A stretch of 49,044 nucleotides of DNA from Ruminococcus flavefaciens (GTDB taxonomy: Bacteria; Bacillota; Clostridia; Oscillospirales; Ruminococcaceae). The stretch lies in NCBI GenBank assembly GCA_902777125.1, contig CACYSQ010000015.1:1-49044 (forward strand), in the 5' to 3' direction. The notes under the pieces were generated by a model that did not search any database, was not told the DNA's origin, and saw only the letters and a list, made by a program, of their open reading frames with translations. A program made the translations under genes and the position numbers. Numbering within the stretch: the first letter of the stretch is position 1; each line of letters begins with the position of its first letter. Positions 31,223-38,514 of the stretch are shown piece after piece.

Positions 31223-34071
31223 CAGAAGACCATACCTCCTTCCTTTGCGACGTTTCCGAGGTCGATGACCTTTCCGTCATAGGTGACGGTCTTTCTGCCG
31301 AGATCAGTCACAACGACAGTTCCGTCCGAATATTCCGTGGTTATGAGCTGACCGTCCTTTTCCGTGCGGTAGCCGGTTATCGTGCAGGCGCTTACCCTGC
31401 TGAGCAGCGGACGCAGCATATCGTATTCTGCCGCGAGGGTGTCTATCCAGCCGGCAGCGTTTGCGTAGTAGTATATGTCAAATTCGGTGTCCTTGAGTTC
31501 GGGAGCCTCCTTACAGAGCAGGTCGCAGCTTATATCGCTGCCTGTTGCCGCCGCCATGAGCAGGAGCTTTTCCGCATCGGGCGAGGCGTTCACAGGTCTT
31601 GTCGAGCACGGGATAAGCCCGTGCATGACTATCTGGAAGAACGGGATATCCTCGTCGAAGATATCGAACCGGCTCGATGAGAGCGGCACATTCCTGATGC
31701 GGCTTACATAGGGAAGGGCGTAAGCGTTCGCATTGTCGGCAAGAATGCCGCCCCCGAGCCGTGAACTGATGTCCTCATAGGACGAAACGAGCTTGTTCAT
31801 CGCGTCATAGCGCGAGATATCCTTCTTTCCGTAGTCCCCGTAGAGGGAGGTAGTGAGGTTCGATATATTCACGCCGTAAAGTCCGGCACTTTCGTAGCTG
31901 GAGGCTGTCTTTCCGAGCACCTTTCCGTAGTACCCCGGCGAGAGCAGGGACATATTCTTCTTCATGCCGTCCGGTATACCGTAGGCACGGTCGTAGCTCA
32001 CCACGCGGGAGTATGAGCCGGAGATGCGGACAGCGGTGCTTGTAAAGGAGTAGTAGCCGTTTCCGGAGTAGAAATCGCGGTTGTCGGAGACCGGGTAGAG
32101 CTCGAAGCCGTTTTCCTCCGTGAACTTTTTCAGTGCCTTGAAGTCCTTTTTGCCTCCGAGAATGCCGGAGGGCTTGGCACCGGTATCGACCTTGTTCCTG
32201 ATACCGTCATTGGTCCAGTTTGCATAGGAGATGACCATGTCTGAAACTCCGCGGTCGCGCAGCCTTGTGAGGACGTCTACCGCCTCATCGAAGGTAGTGA
32301 CGGCGGTACGCATATTCACCGGTATGCCGAGTATCGAGTGCTTTTTCATCACGCCGCCGTAGAGACTGACGTAAAGGCTCGAACTGTTTGCCTCCGCCTT
32401 TGTGGAAACGCCCTTTTCCTCGGTCAGGTATTGCCTGTAACGCGCCGCGATATCGGTATAGTCGGCGTTTTTCTTTGAAATTGGGTAGTAGAGCAGCTCG
32501 ATATCGTCCGCATTGATGTCCCCGCGCTCAAAAACGGTGAGCTCCTGATTGCTGCCGGACATATAGTAGGTGTCCGTGCCGCGGACGATGAAATTGAAGC
32601 CGCAGAGGTTGTAATTAGTGTTGGACTGCTTCGAGACCTTTGCGGAGAGAAGTGCGTTGGAATCGCCCTTTGCGGCTACAGCAAGCATAGCGTTGTCCTT
32701 TTTGACGATGCCGTAGACCGGGAGGTATATCTGCTCACAGACCGCTCCCTTAGTGGTCGGGACCGCCGTAACATCGCCGCCGTATACGCGCTGGAGATAG
32801 GACGATGCGCCCATGCTCTTTCCGTTGTTGAAACGGACTAAAGCACCGCTGCCGTCCGGAATGACGAAGTAGCCCTCCTCCTTTGCGGAGGCTGCCCCGA
32901 AGCTGCCGAGGACGGATATCTGCGTGGCGATATTAGCCTTGTTGGACTCGGTAACGTCGTCCATTTTCAGATAAGCCCTCATGTGGTCGTCCTCGAGGGT
33001 GTACTCAACAGGGTAGCGGAAGCCTGCCCGGGAGTAGTCGTAGACGACCCTGATGCCGTTTTCGATGTCGGTGACGGTCATTTTGCAGTCAGCGGTGTGT
33101 CCCGAGCGCAGGAGATTGCTGTTGTTGCGCGTTTCGGGAATGCCGTAGTTGAGGGTGCTCGACGAACGCAGCTCGTCCACGAGGAGGTCGGTCGCGAAGG
33201 TGTCCTGAGTTGCGTCAAGCGGCGAGGACCACCATATATAGCCGGTATCCTTGTTCTCGATGCCGAATATCGCAGTTCTGCGGTCGGCTATCATGCGGAA
33301 GCTCTCGTTCTCTGCGGCACAGTAAAATGTGCCGTAATAGTGGGAGCTGTCCTCGGAAAGCCACGCGGTCTCGGTGCCGTCGGAGCTTTCGTAGTACCGG
33401 AAGCCGTTCTCAGTAAGGCTGAATTTATAGGTCGCATCGAGCTTTTTGTTGTCCGCGGTCATGATGTCGAGGTATCTGCCTTCCCCGCGGAGAAAGGCGT
33501 TTTTGCTGTCGAGGGTGGAAACGGCTCTGCGGACGGAGATGAGCCTGCCGGTGGTCTTCGAGACCGTTACGAGAAATCTTCCGCCGGTGCTGATATAGCT
33601 CTGCTCATCGCCGTTCAGGGCAAGCTTTTTGAAAACTGCGGCAGGTGCCTTGCTGTCCGTGAATACCGCGGCGGCAGTCCCGGCAGAGCGTATGCTCTCC
33701 GCCTTTTTTTCGGCAAGCTCAAACTTCCGCTTCTGAGTATCCGTGAGCTCGTCCGGGTCGGAGGGTCTGCCCTCGGGGAAGCCCAGCTCCTTCCAGAGCC
33801 TTTCCTCGGCACCCTCCGCTTCGAGGTAGAAGCTTATGCCCTCGGCTTTGCCGGCAAGCGTGTAGTATTTTTCGATGACTTCCGGGTCGATATCAGCCTT
33901 TTCCGAAGCCTCCGAACGCTTTTCGCGCTCAGTTTTTTCAGGCTGTTCGGTATCGGAGGATACCGACGTGAAATCGGTCATATTCTCCTCGTCCGCATAG
34001 GCAGCACCGCCTGCGGTCAGCATGAGTGCCGAGGCAATGCAGAGAAATGTCCGCTTGATATTGATGTGCAT
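31222..34071 (-). CDS. Large secreted DUF5696-like protein
   Basis: A 949-residue exported protein. ATG at 34071 is 8 nt after AAAGGAGG; a GTG 9 nt upstream overlaps the site. A signal peptide occupies residues 1-27 (ending GGAAYA). The mature part contains YFVIPDGSGALVRFNNGK, a motif I recall from DUF5696 proteins that accompany sugar ABC systems in Clostridia and Paenibacillus. Later regions (DVLTRLRDRGVSDMVISYANW, about residue 600; ILADNANAYALPY, about 770) suggest a glycosidase-type TIM barrel. The C-terminus ends in a small beta segment (TTEYSDGTVVVTDLG). Probably an extracellular glycan-handling enzyme feeding the transporter; the activity is not established. I see no cell-wall anchor. 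Confidence 0.75.
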   Translation of the reverse strand: MHINIKRTFLCIASALMLTAGGAAYADEENMTDFTSVSSDTEQPEKTEREKRSEASEKADIDPEVIEKYYTLAGKAEGISFYLEAEGAEERLWKELGFPEGRPSDPDELTDTQKRKFELAEKKAESIRSAGTAAAVFTDSKAPAAVFKKLALNGDEQSYISTGGRFLVTVSKTTGRLISVRRAVSTLDSKNAFLRGEGRYLDIMTADNKKLDATYKFSLTENGFRYYESSDGTETAWLSEDSSHYYGTFYCAAENESFRMIADRRTAIFGIENKDTGYIWWSSPLDATQDTFATDLLVDELRSSSTLNYGIPETRNNSNLLRSGHTADCKMTVTDIENGIRVVYDYSRAGFRYPVEYTLEDDHMRAYLKMDDVTESNKANIATQISVLGSFGAASAKEEGYFVIPDGSGALVRFNNGKSMGASSYLQRVYGGDVTAVPTTKGAVCEQIYLPVYGIVKKDNAMLAVAAKGDSNALLSAKVSKQSNTNYNLCGFNFIVRGTDTYYMSGSNQELTVFERGDINADDIELLYYPISKKNADYTDIAARYRQYLTEEKGVSTKAEANSSSLYVSLYGGVMKKHSILGIPVNMRTAVTTFDEAVDVLTRLRDRGVSDMVISYANWTNDGIRNKVDTGAKPSGILGGKKDFKALKKFTEENGFELYPVSDNRDFYSGNGYYSFTSTAVRISGSYSRVVSYDRAYGIPDGMKKNMSLLSPGYYGKVLGKTASSYESAGLYGVNISNLTTSLYGDYGKKDISRYDAMNKLVSSYEDISSRLGGGILADNANAYALPYVSRIRNVPLSSSRFDIFDEDIPFFQIVMHGLIPCSTRPVNASPDAEKLLLMAAATGSDISCDLLCKEAPELKDTEFDIYYYANAAGWIDTLAAEYDMLRPLLSRVSACTITGYRTEKDGQLITTEYSDGTVVVTDLGRKTVTYDGKVIDLGNVAKEGGMVF

Positions 34072-34117
34072 GAGCTTCACCTCCTTTTATAGAGCAGTTT
34101 GTTGGGGTGCGGGTGTT

Positions 34118-34143
34118 CGGTGGACACCTCTGCGAAGCAGAAG
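34118..34143 (-). repeat. 26-nt repeat, exact inverted copy of 25104-25129
   Basis: CGGTGGACACCTCTGCG followed by AAGCAGAAG. It lies in the 122-nt gap between the Yip1 gene and the DUF5696-like gene. A further palindrome of the same subfamily (AGGTGTCC...GGACACCT) occurs at 38401-38419. Confidence 0.8.
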
Positions 34144-34193
34144 TGTTTATGTGACGTCGAGGACGCCGTCCCATACAGCCTTAGTTCTGAAAG

Positions 34194-34823
34194 TTAAGTC
34201 CTTATCCTGTAGGTTATCTCGGTATAGACCGACGATATGAACACCCATATCTGCTGTATCAGCGAGAGGAAAAGCACCAGCAGGAACAGCATCACGAGCA
34301 TTGCCGCTATGGTCAGTGCTATCGCAAGGACGGTCTTTCCGGGCGTGTACTGGTGTACCGTTCTCACCGCCGAGAACATGAGTACCACGGACCAGCCCGT
34401 TCCTATCAGGCTGACCGCGTCCATGAATACCGCCTCGTCCTGAATGAGTATGTGCGAGAGGACGACGTTGATGTAGAGCTGCACGATGTACGGCACAAGC
34501 GCATAGGCACTGTAAATGCAGATATTCCGGGCTGTGCCCTCGCCGTCAAGGAGCGTGCAGACCGCCCAGTTCCCCGCGGTCCAAGCCGCGAATACCACAA
34601 CGCTCTTTACAAGATAGGGGACGACATTGAAGGTCTTCTCAGGCGGCATTCCGAACTGGAAACCGTAGAGCCTGCTGTGGAATATCTGCCCGAAAAATAG
34701 CAGTATCACGATGAGAAAGGCTATTTTCAGCGAGCCGGAACGCTTCCAGCGCATATCCTCGAAGCCCTCGACCGGGTGGGTGACAGCGTGCTTCACCCAC
34801 TGTCTCTCAGACAGATCCATCAT
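34194..34823 (-). CDS. Yip1-family membrane protein
   Basis: A 209-residue protein with about five membrane segments and a short N-terminal cytoplasmic part (WVKHAVTHPVEGFEDMRWKR). The spacing of spans and the conserved SLIGTGWSVVLMFSAVRTVHQY and the Pro-Gly of HQYTPGKTVL match bacterial Yip1 domain proteins. The start overlaps the upstream stop by ATGA and is preceded by GGAGGAGG. In this operon type it lies beside an NHL-repeat membrane protein and a DUF5696 protein, so it probably helps assemble or regulate the uptake machine. No biochemical role is known to me. Confidence 0.8.
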   Translation of the reverse strand: MMDLSERQWVKHAVTHPVEGFEDMRWKRSGSLKIAFLIVILLFFGQIFHSRLYGFQFGMPPEKTFNVVPYLVKSVVVFAAWTAGNWAVCTLLDGEGTARNICIYSAYALVPYIVQLYINVVLSHILIQDEAVFMDAVSLIGTGWSVVLMFSAVRTVHQYTPGKTVLAIALTIAAMLVMLFLLVLFLSLIQQIWVFISSVYTEITYRIRT

Positions 34824-36316
34824 GTGGGAGCCTCCTCCTTTCCGGTATCCTTTTCCGCTGCGGAAAGCCTCCTGCGGCGTCTTCGGCGGAATATCAGCAG
34901 TGCGGCGAGAGCTGTTATCCCGGCGGTGATATAGGCGAAATTCCGCTTTATGAACTCCCTCCGCCAGCCCTCGAACGCCTCGTTGTAGATGTCCGGCGAG
35001 CCGCCGCGCTTAGCGTACTTCATAGCGCCCTTGTAGTCGCCCTTTCTGAGGAGTGCCGAGGCTACGCCGATGTTTGCACGGCGATAGTTGCCGTCGCGCC
35101 GCAGCACCTCGTACCACGGCTCAAGGGCTTCCTCATAGCAGCCGTCATTGTAGAGGGACGTTGCCCTGTGGACGGCAGCCCCGAAGGAGGTCTCGCGGAA
35201 AACAGTGACGGTGTCCTTGACCGAATCCACGACATACAGCCTTTCGCCGCGGGACTCAACAGCCGCCGCCGAGGTGAAGCCGCCGAGCTGGTTCGACCTT
35301 GCGCCGGTTATGAACAGGAGATTGCACTCCTCATCGTACTGGAAGATGCGTCCGGTGGTGTAGTCGAGACAGTTTATGCAGCCGTCCTCCGAGATGTCGA
35401 TATCGGTTATGGACGGAGAAAAGGCGATATTCCGCGTAGAATCGTATACCGGAGTGTAGTCGCCGAAGGTCGCGGAATAGTATGCGAATATGTTCCTGCC
35501 GGCAGCGTTGAGCTTTTTCACGGTGTCGGTCTGCTGCGAGGAGGACGAGGTGCAGGTGAAAATGAAGTCGCCGTCGATATCGAAGCTCGTTATTCCTGTG
35601 GGAACGTTCCGAGCCTTCCGGGACTTTTTCTCCTCGGTCAGGAACAGGTTCTTGAAGAAGCTGCCTAACCTCTCAGAGGTCGGCTGAACTCTGTTCGCGC
35701 CGTAAAATCCGGCAAAGCTGCCGTCCGGAGCGAACATTGCCGCACCTGTTGTGATATTTCCGAGGACGACATAGACGTTGCCTGCCTTGTCCGCGAGTAT
35801 CTTCTGCGGCTTGAAGGTCGGGGCAGTGTAGAGCTCCGAATCCGGACGTCGTATCTCGCTGACGACCATGCCGTCCTTTTCCGCTATGAGAACGCGGTCG
35901 TTCTCGCTGTCGGCAATGTAGATATAGCCCGTATACTGCGAAACAAAGACGCCTCTCGGCTTGCTGAGAGCTGTTGCAGAGCCGTCCGGCATGGTGAAGG
36001 AGGTGTAGACCTTCCCGGCGGAAGTGAAGTCCGCATCGGCAGTGACTATGCGGTCGTTTTTGGTATCGGCGATGTAGAAGGTCTCGCCGTCGCAGAAGAT
36101 ATCGCTCGGCTCATCGAAGCCCTTTATGCCGAGGTCAGTCCCGGAAACGGAACGCTCGGCGATATAGCCTGCCTGCGAGGGAACAGCCTCGTCCCACAGG
36201 TCGTAGTTGTAGGTTTGGGCAGGGTCGTCCGCACCTGCCGTGAGGTTGAACGTCCCCGGACACAGGAGAGCTGCGGAGCATAATGCTGCCGTGAGCCTTC
36301 TGTAGCATTTTTTCAT
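34820..36316 (-). CDS. NHL-repeat and TPR-like exported membrane protein
   Basis: A 498-residue protein. ATG at 36316 follows GGGGAGG; the open frame reaches 104 codons further but overlaps the upstream permease gene and has no site. A signal peptide (about 1-28) is followed by several NHL-type beta-propeller blades (PSDIFCDGETFYIADTKNDR near 70-90, KPRGVFVSQYTGYIYIADSE near 125-145, and more to about 370). Two TPR-like helices follow (EEALEPWYEVLRRDGNYRRA near 405-425). One C-terminal span (about 462-478) ends in a run of Arg. The propeller would sit outside the membrane and bind sugar or a partner protein. The assignment as NHL protein is good; role inferred from the operon. Confidence 0.8.
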   Translation of the reverse strand: MKKCYRRLTAALCSAALLCPGTFNLTAGADDPAQTYNYDLWDEAVPSQAGYIAERSVSGTDLGIKGFDEPSDIFCDGETFYIADTKNDRIVTADADFTSAGKVYTSFTMPDGSATALSKPRGVFVSQYTGYIYIADSENDRVLIAEKDGMVVSEIRRPDSELYTAPTFKPQKILADKAGNVYVVLGNITTGAAMFAPDGSFAGFYGANRVQPTSERLGSFFKNLFLTEEKKSRKARNVPTGITSFDIDGDFIFTCTSSSSQQTDTVKKLNAAGRNIFAYYSATFGDYTPVYDSTRNIAFSPSITDIDISEDGCINCLDYTTGRIFQYDEECNLLFITGARSNQLGGFTSAAAVESRGERLYVVDSVKDTVTVFRETSFGAAVHRATSLYNDGCYEEALEPWYEVLRRDGNYRRANIGVASALLRKGDYKGAMKYAKRGGSPDIYNEAFEGWRREFIKRNFAYITAGITALAALLIFRRRRRRRLSAAEKDTGKEEAPT

Positions 36317-36348
36317 TTCCGCACCTCCCCTTTTCTTAAAATCCAGAA

Positions 36349-37227
36349 TTATTCCTTTATTCCCGAATGCGCCATGGTCTCGATAACGTGACGCTGCGCC
36401 AATATGAACACGATGACCGGCGGAACGAGTATGAATACCGAGACCGCGCTCGCAACTCCGGCTCTCGCCATTCCCGAGGTAGCGACCTGAGCTGCCGCCG
36501 TGGTGAGGGTCTTGTACTGCTCCTGAAATACCAGCGAGCCGGACTGTATGTTCCAAGATGCCTGAAACGCAAATATTATCAGCGTCATCAGTGCAGGCTT
36601 CTGATTGGGTATGACTATCTGCCAGCATATCCGGAAAAGCCCTGCGCCGTCGACCTTTGCCGCCTCGATTATGGAGTCCGGTATCTGGCTCATGGACTGC
36701 CGCATGAGGAAAAGTGCGAGCGGCGAGGCTACGGACGGCAGTATCAGCGCAAGCGGATCGTCTATCAGTCCCATTTTCGACATCACCACATACTGCATGA
36801 TGTAAATGACATTGCTCTGATAGAGCAGCGATATGACGATGATGCTGTTTATCAGCTTACTGCCGGGAAACCTGCACTTCGCAAGCACAAATGCCGCCAT
36901 AGAGGCGAAAACGCATTGCAGCACCGTCACTGATACCGTGACCATGACGCTGTTGAAGACGTACCTCGAAAACGGTACGCGGTTCTGGTGCATCGCGTCG
37001 AAAAGGTCGCGGTAGTTGTCGAGCGTGGGACGCAGAGCGTAGAGCTTCGGCGGAAAAATGAAGAGCTCCTCCACCGGCTTTACCGACATCATCACAGCAA
37101 GATATATGGGAAAGAGCATGAATATGCCCAGCACGGTCAGGAGAACGGCTATAGCGACTGTTCCGCGTATTTTCCTGCCGGCGCGTCTGTTGGAAGCCTT
37201 GAGCTTCCGGATATCGGTCTGAGCCAA
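36349..37227 (-). CDS. Carbohydrate ABC transporter permease (MalG-like), first pair
   Basis: A 292-residue permease starting with TTG at 37227, 8 nt after GGAGG; no ATG is better placed. A basic N-terminus (TDIRKLKASNRRAGRKIRG) precedes about six spans. The EAA loop is SIIEAAKVDGAGLFRICWQIVIP. It pairs with the MalF-like gene upstream. It belongs to the first permease pair, directly behind the solute-binding protein, and is followed 32 nt later by the NHL-repeat gene. Confidence 0.92.
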   Translation of the reverse strand: MAQTDIRKLKASNRRAGRKIRGTVAIAVLLTVLGIFMLFPIYLAVMMSVKPVEELFIFPPKLYALRPTLDNYRDLFDAMHQNRVPFSRYVFNSVMVTVSVTVLQCVFASMAAFVLAKCRFPGSKLINSIIVISLLYQSNVIYIMQYVVMSKMGLIDDPLALILPSVASPLALFLMRQSMSQIPDSIIEAAKVDGAGLFRICWQIVIPNQKPALMTLIIFAFQASWNIQSGSLVFQEQYKTLTTAAAQVATSGMARAGVASAVSVFILVPPVIVFILAQRHVIETMAHSGIKE

Positions 37228-37294
37228 CGGAGTGACCTCCCTTCTTTTTTATTTGTACGGACAGTGTTCCGCTGTCCATATAAACGAAATTGGC

Positions 37295-37320
37295 GGGGCG
37301 CTGAGGGCATCGCCCCCTAC
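37295..37320. repeat. REP-like palindrome between first-pair permease genes
   Basis: GCGGGGCG, spacer CTGAGGGCAT, CGCCCCCTAC. Same subtype as the copy at 19082-19107, which also has GGGCATCGCCCCCTAC. Confidence 0.75.
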
Positions 37321-37328
37321 AGATTCAA

Positions 37329-38252
37329 TTAATCATTGTATTTGCTGAGTCCGCGTGATATCAGACGGTTGCAGATATACATCGCGATGAACAGCAGAGT
37401 GCATATCGCCGAGGCGTAGCCCATTTCGTAGCGCACCCAGCCGTAATCGTAGGCGTGGGTCATTATCGTGTGCGCCCGGTAGTCGGTGCTCGGGAAGCCG
37501 ACGAGATTTTGTGCGACGGCTCCGGCTGTGAACGAGCCTACTATCTGCATTACCGCTGCAAACATGAGCTGCGGTCCCATTGAGGGGATAACGATGTAGA
37601 TGAGTTCCTGCCAGCGCGAATGAAGTCCCTCGATAGCGGCAGCCTCATAGAGTGAACGGTCGATGTTCTGAAAGCCTGCCCTCAGCGCAAGGAAGCCTGC
37701 TCCGAGGGATATCCAGAGCTGTACGACTATTGTCACGCCGAGGACGTACCGCGAATCCGTCAGCCATTGTATCGGCTCGGTCGTTATGCCGAGCTCCATG
37801 AGGAAGGAGTTGAGGTAGCCGTTCATATCGCCGCTGAAGATTATCTGCCATACGAAGTAGATGCTCGCCATTGACGGGATATAGAATATCAGCGTGAAAA
37901 GCGTCCGCAGCTTTCCGGGGAGCTCGTTTATGAGCCACGCGAGGAGAAAGCAGAGCGCGAAGCTTATCGGACCGGTCAGCAGGGCGAATATCAGCGTCAC
38001 TCTTATCGACCTGATGAAGACCTTGTCCGAGAGGAACAGGGTAGTGTAATTGGAGAGTCCGACGTATTTCGGCTTCTGTACCATGTCGAAGTCGGTGAAG
38101 CCCATAGGCAGGGACATCGCGACCGGTATTACCGTGAATACTATGAAGAACAGCATGAACGGCGCAAGCATGAGATAGCAAGCTCTGTTCTGCTTCACCG
38201 ACTTCCACAGACCGCGCTTTTTTCCCGCAGCGGACCGTATTTCCTTTGCCAA
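37329..38252 (-). CDS. Carbohydrate ABC transporter permease (MalF-like), first pair
   Basis: A 307-residue permease. The start is TTG at 38252, 8 nt after GGAGG; the GTG at 38261 is part of the ribosome site. A basic N-terminus precedes six spans. The EAA loop is SLYEAAAIEGLHSRWQELIYIVIP. The outside loop between spans (FSGDMNGYLNSFLMELGI) is typical of the family. It forms the translocation channel with the MalG-like protein and should receive sugar from the upstream solute-binding protein. Confidence 0.92.
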   Translation of the reverse strand: MAKEIRSAAGKKRGLWKSVKQNRACYLMLAPFMLFFIVFTVIPVAMSLPMGFTDFDMVQKPKYVGLSNYTTLFLSDKVFIRSIRVTLIFALLTGPISFALCFLLAWLINELPGKLRTLFTLIFYIPSMASIYFVWQIIFSGDMNGYLNSFLMELGITTEPIQWLTDSRYVLGVTIVVQLWISLGAGFLALRAGFQNIDRSLYEAAAIEGLHSRWQELIYIVIPSMGPQLMFAAVMQIVGSFTAGAVAQNLVGFPSTDYRAHTIMTHAYDYGWVRYEMGYASAICTLLFIAMYICNRLISRGLSKYND

Positions 38253-38316
38253 TGGCTTCACCTCCTTTTTAGCTGTTAGTTGTTAGTTCATAGTGCATAG
38301 AAATCAGAAAGTTGTG

Positions 38317-38463
38317 TAGGGGCGGATATTATCCGCCTTGAGACAAACCCAATATATTCTGTAGGGAACGCCGCCCTCGGCGTTCCTTCACATTCGGCAG
38401 AGGTGTCCGCCGGACACCTGCAACCATAAAAACTCCGTGGGCTGATGAGGGCATCAGCCCCAA
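38317..38463. repeat. Cluster of four REP-like palindromes after the solute-binding protein gene
   Basis: Copies at 38317-38338 (GTAGGGGCGGATATTATCCG), 38361-38386 (GTAGGGAACGCC...GGCGTTCC), 38401-38419 (AGGTGTCC...GGACACCT) and 38438-38463 (GGGCTGATG...CATCAGCCCCAAC). They occupy the 262-nt gap between the binding protein gene and the first permease gene. Confidence 0.8.
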
Positions 38464-38514
38464 CTGCCGGCAGCGAACCGTATAGGAAGCGCATTCGTTG
38501 ACCTGCGTAAATGC

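Noticed and set aside
32983-34092. A 369-codon open frame on the plus strand
   Set aside because: Shadow of the DUF5696-like gene, starting in the middle of it without a ribosome site.
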